From Schistocerca nitens (taxonomy: Eukaryota > Arthropoda > Insecta > Orthoptera > Acrididae), in contig NC_064619.1 in NCBI RefSeq assembly GCF_023898315.1, positions 347,954,650 through 348,018,649 on the forward strand: 64,000 bases of DNA, in the 5' to 3' direction. A program made the translations under genes and the position numbers. The notes under the pieces are model-generated. The model ran no database searches. It worked only from the letters and a program-made list of their open reading frames with translations, and was not told where the DNA came from. Of the stretch, positions 47,143 through 58,022 are shown one piece after another (the stretch's first letter is position 1; the number at the start of each line of letters is the position of its first letter).

Positions 47143-48766
47143 TGAGCAGTGGTGCGCCTTTCCTGGCACACCAGCTCTTTGGCACGTCACTATCGATTAC
47201 CCGGATGTACTACGAGTTTGACCCTTGTTTTGATCTGGGGGCTGTTTTGCGGTCGCGACAGTTGGGGTCGGTCTCGCTACGAGGCGGAAGGACGTGCAAG
47301 AGGGGACGAAGGAGGAAAACACACGGGCTCGGCCAGCAGAGGCGGGCCGGTCTACCTTGCAAGACGGTCGCGAGTTTGTGGTGGACCTGCCTGATGTCAA
47401 CTCCGGGCGCTGCTCGTCGCATTGCCTTGGTGCCTGTTTTCTGAGAGAGACCCATATCTCGAGACACTCTCGAACAATGCTCTCCATCGAAGGTGTAGGT
47501 GATTTTGGTGCCTCCGTTTCGTTGACCGATTTTCGTTGCAGAGAGTGTACTTGTTGGCTGGTGGCCCTAATGTACCTGTTGCTGAAGTAATAGCAGTCGG
47601 CAAGGTGTGTAATCTAATGGAGAAAAGCAGTCACTACTTCCTTTAAAAATCTGTGTTCCCAAATGATGTAGTAACGGTAAAGTATTGAAGATATTAGGTC
47701 ATTAGTTGTAACTTTCTGCATACCAGGCTTACACAATTGGCAGCTACATTGCAGACCTATACAACCAAATTAATGTGCACAAAACCTAGTATCGTTGTGA
47801 AGTTGTGCATTTGAATAACGTGATATTATCTTGAAATTTTTTTCCATTTCATCTTTGTACACATTGTCGGCCTTAATCATATGTGAAAATATTGTTTGAC
47901 AAACTATGAGAGTGTAAAAGTCTGATACTATATTTTCAGCATTGGATTTGTGTGCAGTTCTGAGTTTAAATGTTTTATAGCATTGATACTGCTGTAAAAT
48001 TTGAGTCACTTCTATTGAAAGCATTTATTGGTTCTTCATTTATATTGATGTTTATTGATGTCTTAACTTAAATTAATTGATGTTTGCTTGGTTTTTGCCT
48101 TGTTTTCTGCGGTCTATTTGTGTTCCAGTTTTCTGTGAGTTGGGGTGTGTGGGTGCGGCGCCACATTATGCTTCGTAGCACAGAAGCTGTGACGTGTCTT
48201 CTGATGGAAAGTGACTCCCGGCTGCAGCCCGGCGTTTAGGTGTTGTTTTGACCGGCTGGTCTGCTGCTTCCAGCATTTTAAGTTAAGTCACTTTTGGTCC
48301 AGGGCAGCCTGGCGTCACTGCCCGTTTGGTAGACATTTAACCTGTTTCATGTATAGGTAAAAAAAGGGTTTTTTTAATTTGCACGTGAAACAGTTGTATT
48401 AATTAACTTGTTGTGCTTTTGTGTTGTTTGGGTTCGTAACAAACTGGTGTGCTTGCAAATCACTTTCATATTGCAGATTATTGTCTTAAAGGAAAACTAC
48501 CTGTGTCACGTTTTAAAATCACCTTCAGATTGTAATATATGTTTCATAAACATTGAAATCTCCGTGGCTCATCTTTTAAGTGAGTTGTTGTGATTGTATA
48601 TTTTGATATTGTCTTAAACACGGCCACGTGTTGATTGCCGCTTGTCTGTTTTATAAAAGCTTGTTTTGAATAAATTGTTAATTATTGATTTGCTGGTTGT
48701 TGTGTTAAGGAGGCCTTGACCTTTCATGCTCTAAGTGTACCCCTCATCCCGAATTCCTAAGCCACA
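47143..48766. mobile_element. Solo LTR inserted in a LINE
   Basis: A 1,624-bp block starts TGAGCAG and ends AGCCACA, flanked by the 5-bp duplication ACAAG (47138-47142 and 48767-48771). LINE reading resumes directly after it (aatctagatatagcaggggtc). TG...CA ends plus a 5-bp duplication are LTR hallmarks. A TATA-like tttataaaag and an aataaa signal lie near 48650-48675, suggesting plus orientation. No internal retroelement domain is present, so it is a product of LTR-LTR recombination. The superfamily is not determined. The 166-codon frame at 46944-47444 is spurious. Confidence 0.85.
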
Positions 48767-48803
48767 ACAAGGATTCAATCTAGATATAGCAGGGGTCAGA
48801 TAA

Positions 48804-49298
48804 GTGAAATGGAAAGAAAACAATGATTTTTGGTCAGGTGAGTGCAGGGTAATATTAACAGCAGCAAAAAATGGTGTAACGGGAGTAGGATTCGTTGTGG
48901 ACAAGAAGATTGGGCAAAGAGTTTGTGAACAGGTCAGTGACAGGATTTTTCTTATCAGAAACGACAGTATCCCAACACCGGCAACGATAGTTCAGGTGTA
49001 TATGCCGACGTCTCAAGCTGACGATCAAGACCTGGAGGAAGTATATGAGAACACTGAAAGAGTAATACAGTACGTAAAGGGAGATGAAAATCTAATAGTC
49101 ATGGGAGACTGGAATGCAGGTGTAGGGGAAGAACTAGCAGAAAAGGTTACAGGAGAATACGGGCTCGGGACAAAGAATGAGAGAGCAGAAAGATTAATTG
49201 AGTTCTGCAATAAATTTCAGCTAGTAACAGCGAATACTCTGTTCAAGAATCACAAGAGGAAGAGGTATACTTGGAAAAGGCCGGGTGATAGAGAATGA
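48804..49298 (+). pseudogene. LINE endonuclease domain, open segment
   Basis: A 164-codon open stretch with the APE-type endonuclease motifs: a TGVGFVVDKK block, IVQVYMPTSQADDQ, then VMGDWNAG (the GD.N motif) and RYTWKRPGD. The continuation, FQLDYIMVRQRF, which would hold the terminal S/D-H region (SDY...), starts after a stop at 49296, and SDYN at about 49373 replaces the expected SDH. This nicking enzyme starts target-primed reverse transcription. It is truncated here by stops. Confidence 0.75.
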
Positions 49299-49957
49299 TT
49301 TCAGTTAGATTACATCATGGTCAGACAGAGATTCCGAACATTTATAGGGCATACACAGGGGTAGATATAGACTCAGATTACAATGTAGTAGCGATGAAGA
49401 GTAGGCTGAAGTTTAAGAGTTTAATTGGGAAGCAACAACGCAGAAAAAAGTGTAATACAGAAGTAATAAGGAAAGATGAGATACGCTTGAAGTCTCTAAG
49501 GCTATAGTTACTGCAATGAGGAATAGCTTAGTAGGCAGTACAGTTGAAGAGGAATGGACGTCTCTAAAAAGGGCAATCATAGAAGTTGGATAGAAAAACA
49601 TGGGTGCAAAGAAGGCAACTGCGAAAAATCCAAGGGTAACAGAAGTAATATTTCAATTGATCGATGACCGAAGTAAGTGCAAAAATGTGTAGGGAAATTC
49701 AGTAATAGCAAAATACAAGTCACTGCGGAATGAGATAAAATGGAAGTGCAGGAAAGCAAAGACGAAATGGCTGCATGAAAAACGTGAAGAAATCGAAAAA
49801 TAAATGATTGTCGAAAGGACTGACTCAGCATGTAGGAAAGTCAAGATAGCCTTCGGTGAAATTAAAAGCAAAGGTGGTAACATTAAGTGTGTAACGAGAA
49901 TTCCGCTGTTAAATGCAGAGGAGAGAGTAAACTGAAGGCCTCTATTAAGGAGATGAT

Positions 49958-50700
49958 TTGTTTGATGTGATAGATGAAGAAACAGGAGTCCATTTAGATG
50001 AGATGGGGGATCCAGTATTAGAACCAGAATTTAAGAGAGCTTTGGAGGACTTAAGTTCAAATAGGGTAAAAAGGATAGATAATGCAACATCTGAATTCCT
50101 AAAATCATTGTGGGAAGTGGCAACGAAACGACTGTTGATGTTGGTGTGTAGAATCCATCAGTCTGGCGACAAATCATACGACTTTCGGAAAAGTATCAAC
50201 TACTCAGTTCCGAAGACTACAAGAGCTAACAAGTGCGAGAACTATCTCACGATCAGCTAAACAGCTCATGGATCCAAACTGCTGACAATACAGAGAAGAA
50301 TGGAGAATAAAATCGGGGATGTGTTAGGTGACTAGCAGTTTGGCTTTAGGAAAGGCAAAAGCACCAGAGAGACAACTCTGACGTTGCGGTTGATAATGGG
50401 TGCAAGACTAAAGAAATATCAAGACACGTTCATAAGATTTGTCGACCTGGAAACAGCGTTTGGCAATGTCAAATGATGCAAGATCTTTGAAATTCTGAGA
50501 AAAATTGGGGTAAGCTAAAGGGAGAGACAGGTAATATGCAATCTGTACGAGAGCCATATGGCTAATAATAAGAGCTAACAACCAAGAACAGGTTGCTTGT
50601 ATTAAATAGGGTGTAAGGCAGGGATGTAATCTTTCGCCCCTACTGTTCAACCTATACATCGAAAAAGCAATGAATGAAATGAAAGAATGATTCTGGAGTG
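49958..50700 (+). pseudogene. LINE reverse transcriptase region, broken
   Basis: Open from 49958 to 50260 with EPEFKRALEDLSSNRVKRIDNATSEFLKSL, then SGDKSYDFRKSINYSVPK. After a stop, QFGFRKGKSTRETTLTLRLIMG and FIRFVDLETAFGNVK. The catalytic D of the AFD motif is G. The LFNLYIEKAMNEMKE-type block follows near 50645 in another frame. Confidence 0.75.
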
Positions 50701-51293
50701 GAAATAAATTTCAAGATGAAATGATAGGATTCGCTACTGACATTGCTATCCTAAGTGAAGAAGAATTACACGACCTGTTGAATGGAATGAAGTCTAATGA
50801 GTACAGAAAATGTATTGAGAGTACATTGAAAAGACGGGAGTGCTGAGAACAGCAGAAATGAGAACAGCGAGAAAATTAACATTAGAATCGATGGTCACGA
50901 AGTACATGAAGTTAAGGAAATGTGCTACCTAGGCAGCAAAATGACCAATGACGGACCTAGCAATGAGGACATCAAAAGTAGACTAGCACTGGCAAAAAGG
51001 GGCATTCCTAGCCAAGAGCATTGTATGGTAGTGGAACATGGACTGTGGGAAAACCGGAACAGAAGAGAATGGAAGCATTTGAGATGTGGGCCTTCAGACG
51101 AATGTTGAAAATTAGGTGGTCTGATAAGATGAGGAATGAGGAGGTTCTGTGCAGAATCGAAGAGGAAAAGGAATATGTGGAAAACACTGACAAGGAGAAG
51201 GGCAGGATGATATTACATCTCTTAAGACATTAGGGAATAACATAGGGCAAAATCTGTAAAGAATGACAGAGATAGTAATACATCCAGCAAATA

Positions 51294-52715
51294 CACCCCT
51301 GGAAATGGAAAAAAGAACACATTGACACCGGTGTGTCAGACCCACCATACTTGCTCCGGACACTGCGAGAGGACTGTACAAGCAATGATCACACGCACGG
51401 CACAGCGGACACACCAGGAACCGCGGTGTTGGCCGTCGAATGGCGCTAGCTGCGCAGCATTTGTGCACCGCCGCCGTCAGTGTCAGCCAGGTTGCCGTGG
51501 CATACGGAGCTCCATCGCAGTCTTTAACACTGGTAGCATGCCGCGACAGCGTGGACGTGAACCGTATGTGCAGTTGACGGACTTTGAGCGAGGGCGTATA
51601 GTGGGCATGCGGGAGGCCGGGTGGACGTACCGCCGAATTGCTCAACACGTGGGGCGTGAGGTCTCCACAGTACATCGATGTTGTCGCCAGTGGTCGGCGG
51701 AAGGTGCACGTGCCCGTCGACCTGGGACCGGACCGCAGCGACGCACGGATGCACGCCAAGACCGTAGGATCCTACGCAGTGCCGTAGGGGACCGCACCGC
51801 CACTTCCCAGCAAATTAGGGACACTGTTGCTCCTGGGGTATCGGCGAGGACCATTTGCAACCGTCTCCATGAAGCTGGGCTACGGTCCCGCATACCGTTA
51901 GGCCGTCTTCCGCTCACGCCCCAACATCGTGCAGCCCGCCTCCAGTGGTGTCGCGACAGGCGTGAATGGAGGGACGAATGGAGACGTGTCGTCTTCAGCG
52001 ATGAGAGTCGCTTCTGCCTTGGTGCCAATGATGGTCGTATGCGTGTTTGGCGCCGTGCAGGTGAGCGCCACAATCAGGACTGCATACGACCGAGGCACAC
52101 AGGGCCAACACCCGGCATCATGGTGTGGGGAGCGATCTCCTACACTGGCCGTACACCACTGGTGATCGTCGAGGGGACACTGAATAGTGCACGGTACATC
52201 CAAACCGTCATCGAACCCATCGTTCTACCATTCCTAGACCGGCAAGGGAACTTGCTGTTCCAACAGGACAATGCACGTCCGCATGTATCCCATGCCACCC
52301 AACGTGCTCTAGAAGGTGTAAGTCAACTACCCTGGCCAGCAAGATCTCCGGATCTGTCCCCCATTGAGCATGTTTGGGACTGGATGAAGCGTCGTCTCAC
52401 GCGGTCTGCACGTCCAGCACGAACGCTGGTCCAACTGAGGCGCCAGGTGGAAATGGCATGGCAAGCCGTTCCACAGGACTACATCCAGCATCTCTACGAT
52501 CGTCTCCATGAGAGAATAGCAGCCTGCATTGCTGCGAAATGTGGATATACACTGTACTAGTGCCGACATTGTGCATGCTCTGTTGCCTGTGTCTATGTGC
52601 CTGTGGTTCTGTCAGTGTGATCGTGTGATGTATCTGACCCCAGGAATGTGTCAATAAAGTTTCCCCTTCCTGGGACAATGAATTCACGGTGTTCTTATTT
52701 CAATTTCCAGGAGTG
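51294..52715 (+). mobile_element. Tc1-like transposon, intact
   Basis: Ends CACCCCTGGAAATGG and CCAGGAGTG, with inverted repeats that extend imperfectly over about 28 bases (both share a CCTGGAAAT and AAGAACAC arrangement). TA on both sides (51292-51293, 52716-52717). Inserted near the 3' end of the LINE. The whole coding region is open and the element is structurally complete, unlike every other transposon in the window. Confidence 0.93.
51538..52560 (+). CDS. Tc1-family transposase, 340 aa, intact
   Basis: The frame is open from 51322, but the ATG at 51538 (MPRQRGREPY) is the likely start, as it gives 340 residues, the usual Tc1 length. The N-terminus has a paired HTH: residues 11-55 (MREAGWTYRRIAQHVGREVSTVHRC) and a second at about 70-115. 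An R-rich linker follows. Catalytic residues are D155 (VVFSDESRF), D244 (FQQDNARPH) and E277 (SPIEHVWD). Between D244 and E277 I count 32 residues; canonical Tc1 has 34. It would cut and paste its own DNA at TA sites. No stop or frameshift. Overall DNA is GC-rich against its host LINE. Confidence 0.93.
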   Translation: MPRQRGREPYVQLTDFERGRIVGMREAGWTYRRIAQHVGREVSTVHRCCRQWSAEGARARRPGTGPQRRTDARQDRRILRSAVGDRTATSQQIRDTVAPGVSARTICNRLHEAGLRSRIPLGRLPLTPQHRAARLQWCRDRREWRDEWRRVVFSDESRFCLGANDGRMRVWRRAGERHNQDCIRPRHTGPTPGIMVWGAISYTGRTPLVIVEGTLNSARYIQTVIEPIVLPFLDRQGNLLFQQDNARPHVSHATQRALEGVSQLPWPARSPDLSPIEHVWDWMKRRLTRSARPARTLVQLRRQVEMAWQAVPQDYIQHLYDRLHERIAACIAAKCGYTLY

Positions 52716-52846
52716 TATATAGGAAGTAGGTTGCAAGTGCTACTCTGAGATGAAGGGTTTGACAGAGGAGAGGAATTTGTGGCGGGCCGCATCAAACCAG
52801 TCAGAAGTCAGATGACTCAAAAAAAAAAAAAATAAATAAATAAATT

Positions 52847-53841
52847 TATGCTCCTCCTAGTAACATTCCCTTGTGAAATATCAACCTACGATACATATGA
52901 AGACCTGTTTAAATTGCAGAATATTTCTAGATTAAGAGGTTACCGTGGGTACATCTTTTTAGACCGTAGAGTAAGCCTGGCCAAACGGCTCTCTGGTCAC
53001 ACGCTTGTCTCGCGCTGCTAGTGCAGCGGCGAGGGGAGCTTAGGGGCGAGGAGAAGGAGCTCAGTGAAGGCTGCATCCGGACGTCACTGGAGCAAAGCAG
53101 TCGCTTTGTAAGACGCCAGGGAGTTTGCTGACAGTCTCCAGCTCAGCGACCTGTCTATCCAATCCAGGTAATCACAATAGTTTTATAAAATGTTACCCCC
53201 CCACAAGCAATATCCACGACAGCACATACAAGGCGATGAGGTTATTTAAGTGCTGGGTTCAATAGATCTGAGGGAATATTTTTTTTTCTGTTATGTAAAT
53301 GACGAAGTCCCACCATCTTTCAGGTTTAACAGATCTTATTCTGACTAGCTCTACGTGTGTGACTGTTTCACCAACCATAGTTCCAAATTTATTACGTGTT
53401 CTAAAATCGAAATGGTTATAAATTTATATCACAAATAGACGTTAAATGTCTCCGAGTAAAGCCAAGTGAATTTTTGATTTACTTACTTAACCCAGTAACG
53501 GAAGTTACTGCTTAGGCAGCAAATTAAAAAGTTATAAAAGTATGCTGCCATATTTGCCTCTGAGAAGTACTTGCACCGCGTTGCAGATTTATCTTACTAA
53601 GCTTGTGCAGACTTCGGCTTGCAGCAGTTTTACTCACGCATCTGCTCGGAATAGGGCAATGGGGAAGGAAGCTGGAGCGCTGCCAAGGGGAAGAAGGCCT
53701 CGGCCATGGCCAACCGATTCTAACTCGAAAGTCTCTAGATATCTTTTTCTTTTTTCAACAACTCTCTGGTCCCCCACCGTTTTTGAGAAAACTTTTCAGG
53801 TCCTGTTTCAGAGCCAATAATGCAAAGGGCCTTAACTGGTA
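52847..53841. other. Unassigned spacer
   Basis: A GC-rich patch at 53000-53160 and two overlapping plus frames at 53542-53842 without a recognisable domain. Nothing else seen. Confidence 0.35.
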
Positions 53842-53915
53842 GCTCTGCTGGCGTAGCGACCAAGGCATCTGTCTGCGGAGCAGAGAACTACTATCCGGTT
53901 CCGAAATTCATTCTG
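53842..53915 (+). other. tRNA-like sequence, probably a SINE head
   Basis: Contains gctctgctggcgtagcgaccaaggc, which could be an A box, and ccggttccgaaattc as a weak B box. It does not fold into a convincing functional tRNA by eye. Low confidence. Confidence 0.3.
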
Positions 53916-54947
53916 TAATTGTTTTCATACGTATTTTTTTATTCGAAATTTTTAGGAATAGGAGGGTTAAGAACGTAAGTAAATAAGTGAAAAATAACTG
54001 ACTCGTATTTGCAGGAAATTAGAAATTTAATCAATGTAGATTTACAATGGCTCTTTCATTCACTCAGCTGGTTCTCCTCAGTTTGCGTCCCACAACTAGA
54101 TATACAGTTATTCTCTTATAACCATTGGAAATAAATTTACTGCTGCCACGAAGTACATATAATGAATGCAGTTCTCAAGTAAATAGAAATATATCGTTTT
54201 TTTCGACGACACGACGGAAAACAGACTTGATTTACTTTCGAAGATATTTCTTTTTCAGTAATTAATTTTCTTGCTTTCGATGCACACGATAACATTGCCT
54301 GAAACATCGATGCTGCAAGCTGCTCATGAATTGTGCTGTGAATCGTTATTGTATCCGCCCGATTGTGCAATTCCCACTGGATTTCCGGAAACACATTGTA
54401 TTTTTGAAGCCTCAAAATAAGGTATTTAACTTGGCGATAGCAATAAGCGTCACATAGCTGGTACACAGGTACTATCACTTTTATATTGTGTAAGCCGGTT
54501 AACTCTGGTCAATATAAATTTGCTATCATACTTGCAGTCATTGGTTTCTCCACCGCAGGAATCTAATATCAGACGAAACTTGTTATCGGAAACGTATGGT
54601 TTCAAAATATTCTCGAGATATGTTTCGAAAACTGAATTTGTAAATTTGTTCTATTTAGCGCAACTGAAATTACCATTTTTTACCGTGCCCGTTTGACCAT
54701 AGATCCCATCTACAACAAGAGGGTCAAAATACTCATTAGTTTCTTATAAGCGCAGAAAAACTTTAATAATAATTTTCTAGGAGTTGGGATAGAATATCGC
54801 GCCATGTAAAAAATGTGTTTTTTTCCCTAATGCAGTATCGTGCGTCAAATGCGGGTCTTCGCAACAGCTTTACTCAAAATTGTTTTCACACCAATCCAAG
54901 TCGTTTGAGAAATTTATTGACGTATCTTATTACTATTGTTCATTGAT
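53916..54947. other. Unassigned AT-rich spacer
   Basis: The 113-codon minus frame at 54137-54478 shows no domain. Nothing else seen. Confidence 0.35.
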
Positions 54948-54959
54948 TTACTTACTTTA

Positions 54960-55177
54960 GCCCGCATCTCGTGGTCGTGCGGTAGCGTTCTCGCTTCCCA
55001 CGCCCGGGTTCCCGGGTTCGATTCCCGGCAGGCTCAGGGATTTTCTCTGCCTCGTGATGGCTGGGTGTTGTGTGCTGTCCTTAGGTTAGTTAGGTTTAAG
55101 TAGTTCTAAGTTCTAGGGGACTTATGACCACAGCAGTTGAGTCCCATAGTGCTCAGAGCCATTTGAACCATTTTTTT
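54960..55177 (+). mobile_element. tRNA-derived SINE, third subfamily
   Basis: The head gcccgcatctcgtggtcgtgcggtagcg and B box ggttcgattcccgg form a convincing tRNA-like fold. The tail is shared with the other SINEs (agttctaagttctagggg...gctcagagccatttgaacc) and ends in a T run. Flanked by TTACTTACTTTA (54948-54959 and 55178-55189). Confidence 0.93.
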
Positions 55178-55192
55178 TTACTTACTTTATTA

Positions 55193-55273
55193 GCCGAGCG
55201 GTCTAAGGCGCTGGTGTGTGTTTGTCCTTAGGATAATTCAGGTTAAGTAAGTGTAAGCTTAGGGACTGGTGAC
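55193..55273 (+). mobile_element. Short SINE inserted next to the previous one
   Basis: gccgagcggtctaaggcgctg is a tRNA-Leu-like A-box region. It is followed directly by tgtccttaggataattcaggttaagtaa and cttagggactggtgacc, the tail of the second subfamily. The B box is missing. Flanked by CTTACTTTATTA (55181-55192 and 55274-55285), which overlaps the right duplication of the preceding SINE. Confidence 0.85.
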
Positions 55274-55285
55274 CTTACTTTATTA

Positions 55286-55734
55286 ACCCTCTTGTTCCTA
55301 CTAATTTCGATGAGAGAAGAAATACAAATAAAAAAAATCTTGAAAATGCATCGGGGAGTCGAAATCAGTTCACTACTTGTAACTGCAATGTGAGCACATC
55401 TTATGAAGCTCTTGGGAAGCCTGACAATTTTCCCATTTGTTATTAACACGATTTACAACCGATTTATTCTTGTTTGAAGCAAACCGAAAATCAGCGAGTG
55501 CAGGCATTATGAAAATTTCGCATTGCTGTCTCTCGATTAGTTTATCAGAGGTCGAAATGGAAAGGGAACACCTATATTTCCTAACGGTAAGGCATTTAAA
55601 CCATTAGAAAACACATCTCTCAGATGTACGAAAGTTATATTTCTAAGTAAAAGTTGGTTGTTTGGATAACACATTTGGTGAATAATGCGTGTTTGTGTTC
55701 GTGAGTGACAGTATGCAAGTGATTATGTATGAGT
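55286..55734. other. Unassigned spacer
   Basis: Nothing recognised. Confidence 0.3.
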
Positions 55735-55741
55735 CTGTGTG

Positions 55742-55837
<96 letters not shown>

Positions 55838-55838
55838 T

Positions 55839-55870
<32 letters not shown>
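55735..55870. repeat. Compound microsatellite (GT)n-(GA)n-(GACA)n
   Basis: GT repeats from about 55735 to 55774, GA repeats to about 55849, then CAGA/GACA repeats to 55870. The open frames coding SLSLSL or THTHTH are artefacts of this tract. Confidence 0.95.
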
Positions 55871-56309
55871 GGAATTAAATGATGGATAGATGCGAAGGAG
55901 GAAGATGAAAGAACAAGAATAAATACAGGCAAAGGTTGCACATAAGGAAGAGAGGATAATAACGGAGGAGAGTATGGCATTAAAAGGTTGAATTCCTATT
56001 AGTGGTAGTAACATTCATAACCCAACAGTGATAGGGGGAGAGAAACAGAAATAGATGGAGTGTGCTAGGGTGAGTTATATAAATATTTACATGTAATAAA
56101 AGCACAAGGGTAGAGACTAGATACAAAGAGCGATTAAATGTAGCTGAGGTGAAAATGAGATACATGAATGAGTTAATCTTAGGTACATTTGTTGCCATAT
56201 TCTTTTACATAAATCAGGATAGTTTATGAATGCAGTTTAAAAAACTGATTGTAAATTCAATTAATTTATGACCTATTCAGTAAATACATTAGCTTATGGC
56301 AACCAAACT
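55871..56309. other. Unassigned spacer
   Basis: Purine-rich then AT-rich, nothing recognised. Confidence 0.3.
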
Positions 56310-56735
56310 GCTTCACAGGTGCCAATCACACAGCCTCGCAGCCTTCAACCCTGGACGCGTCTCGCTGCTCGTTGCCTCGGCGGACGTGAAGCGACCGCCC
56401 AGGGAGCCGCGCGTCTCAATCACGTGCCGGCAGTCGGCAGCCCGCGGCGCTCGGCGCTTTATGAAGGATTTGCCGCGAGAAATGATCTCGAGGCACATCC
56501 CGAGCGCGCCGTCTCCTGGGAATCATATTTGGCGGTTGTCGGGGCGCGCGGTGCATACGGGATGAGGGCGCGCGGCCCGCGGCGGACGTGGCTGAGCTAC
56601 CGTATTACACTGCCAGGCCCGACGTGGCTCCCGCTAGGGACCTGCAGCGGCATTGCTCATCCGTCACTCGCCACTACCGTCCCAGGTGGATTCGGAGGGC
56701 AACTAAAGTCCTCGACAAATAACTCTCATTTTTAC
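56310..56735. other. CpG-rich block, second locus
   Basis: About 425 bases with many CpG sites and GC-rich runs between AT-rich flanks. A 158-codon plus frame (56268-56744) spans it, but shows no domain, low-complexity composition and open antisense frames, as expected from GC richness. Possible CpG island or regulatory element, and possibly a weak protein-coding exon. Confidence 0.45.
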
Positions 56736-57529
56736 GCTCGTTAATCGCTACTCCCACACGCCCTTTCTTCTGAGGAGTACTTACCTAGGAATTGGAAGAT
56801 TTCAAAAAATAATTCCACTCCGTCTGCAACTCGGTTTTTTTATTTTGTGTTCTGTACTATCGCGTAGATTCAACCTCAGGCCACTTCAGACATTTAAATA
56901 CATTCTTGAAGGAATTATCATCTACATCTGTGCTGACAGATACTGCAACGCTGGTCTCTAATAGAGAACTTGCCTTCACAGGATCATACTGTCAACAAAC
57001 ATATTTTGGTACATGGAATAACCTAAGGTCTAAATTGTTTTGAAAATGAACCAAGAACGGACAGTTACAGGAGGAATTAATTCATTTAAGAAACTCTTAG
57101 CAACTGTAGACCACACTTGAAGGAAAATCGTCAACTGAAAAATACACAATGGAGTGCTGCGTTGCTTCCATTGATTGCTGATAATGTTACTGAAATTTTC
57201 CTTTTTCTCTGGCACATACTTTACAGTCCTATGAAATCTGTAAATATGTTTTGACTAACAATTTATACTTTTTCTTAGCGTTTGCAAATAATTTTGCACT
57301 TTATGGAATGTAAATAATGAATATCAACCGAAAGTTACGAATCATTCCCCCAAATTCGGTGCTTTATTCTTTGAATTAAAGCGTGACGCGAAGACAATAC
57401 TGGAGAGACAGGTCATCACTATACCGATACTCCAATTATTAACTTCACAGTTCGAAATTGCCACGGCTATTTCGTTCACACCTGCCCTCACCAGGTTTCT
57501 CCAAAAGGGCATCTATCACGGACATACTC
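56736..57529. other. Unassigned spacer
   Basis: AT-rich; a catctacatctgtgctgac piece at 56930 may be the very end of a LINE 3' UTR. Nothing else recognised. Confidence 0.3.
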
Positions 57530-57812
57530 TGACAGAGGAAATGAATAGCAGAGGCAAATGCGGTGAGAGTAGACTCGCTTGGTTGCTTGATTTGGGGGAG
57601 AAACCAAACACCGAGGTCGTCGCTCCCATCGGATTAGGGAAGGCTGGGGAAGGAAATCGGCTTTGCTCTTTCAAAGGAGCCATTCCGACACTTGCCTGAA
57701 GAGATTTAGGGAAACCACCGAAAATCTGAATCACAGTGGCCGGACGCGTGTTTGGACCGTCGTCCTCCCGAATGCGAGTCCATTGTGCTAACCATTGCGC
57801 CACCACGCTACG
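57530..57812 (-). mobile_element. tRNA-derived SINE, fourth family
   Basis: Minus strand from 57812: gtggcgcaatggttagcac is an A box, and cgacggtccaaacacg a B-box-like block. The body contains the ggtggtttccctaaatc and ggctcctttgaaagagcaaa blocks typical of a widespread arthropod tRNA-type SINE. The 3' limit is approximate. Confidence 0.8.
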
Positions 57813-57817
57813 TATAA

Positions 57818-58022
57818 ATGTTCAAATCTGTGTGAATTTCTAAGGGACCAAACTGCTGAGATCATCAGTAACTAGACTTACACACTACTTAAAGTAACTT
57901 ATGCTGAGAACAACACACACACACACACACACCCATGCCCGAGGGAGGACTCGAACATCCGGCGGGAGGGGCCGCACAATTCGTGATATGGCGCCTCAAA
58001 CCGAACGGCCACTCCGCGCAGC
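57818..58022 (-). mobile_element. tRNA-derived SINE, second subfamily
   Basis: The tail ttcaaatctgtgtgaatttctaagggacc and the head block cccatgcccgagggaggactcgaac are present, with a (CA)n run between (57912-57931). It lies beside the previous SINE with its head to the right. Confidence 0.82.

Larger units (their letters stand above)
46599..52846 (+). mobile_element. APE-type LINE, near full length, split by a solo LTR and a Tc1
   Basis: Segments 46599-47142, 48772-51293 and 52718-52846 together give about 3.2 kb. The order is a tRNA-like head, a 5' leader, an endonuclease (GVTGVGFVVDKKIGQRVC, VMGDWNAGVGEELAEKV, KRKRYTWKRPGD), an RT (DQFGFRKG-like QFGFRKGKSTRETTL at about 50338, FVDLETAFGNVK where intact copies have AFD.V), a C-terminal part (FEMWAFRRMLKIRW), and a poly(A)/AATA tail at 52818-52846. 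Stops and frameshifts break the frame in many places, and the RT FADD motif is not readable, so it is inactive. No clear target duplication. Confidence 0.85.

Noticed and set aside
46944..47444. 166-codon plus-strand frame
   Set aside because: It crosses from the LINE leader into the solo LTR at 47143, so it is a chance fusion of two unrelated pieces.
51322..52560. 412-residue version of the Tc1 transposase
   Set aside because: The first 72 codons lie in the terminal region upstream of the conserved start MPRQRG; 340 residues from 51538 fits the family length.
55643..56014. Serine/leucine- and threonine/histidine-rich open frames on both strands
   Set aside because: They arise from the GT and GA microsatellite, which keeps several frames open without coding.
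56268..56744. 158-codon frame in the CpG-rich block as a protein gene
   Set aside because: No domain, composition bias, and overlapping antisense frames that are also open. Kept only as a CpG-rich block.
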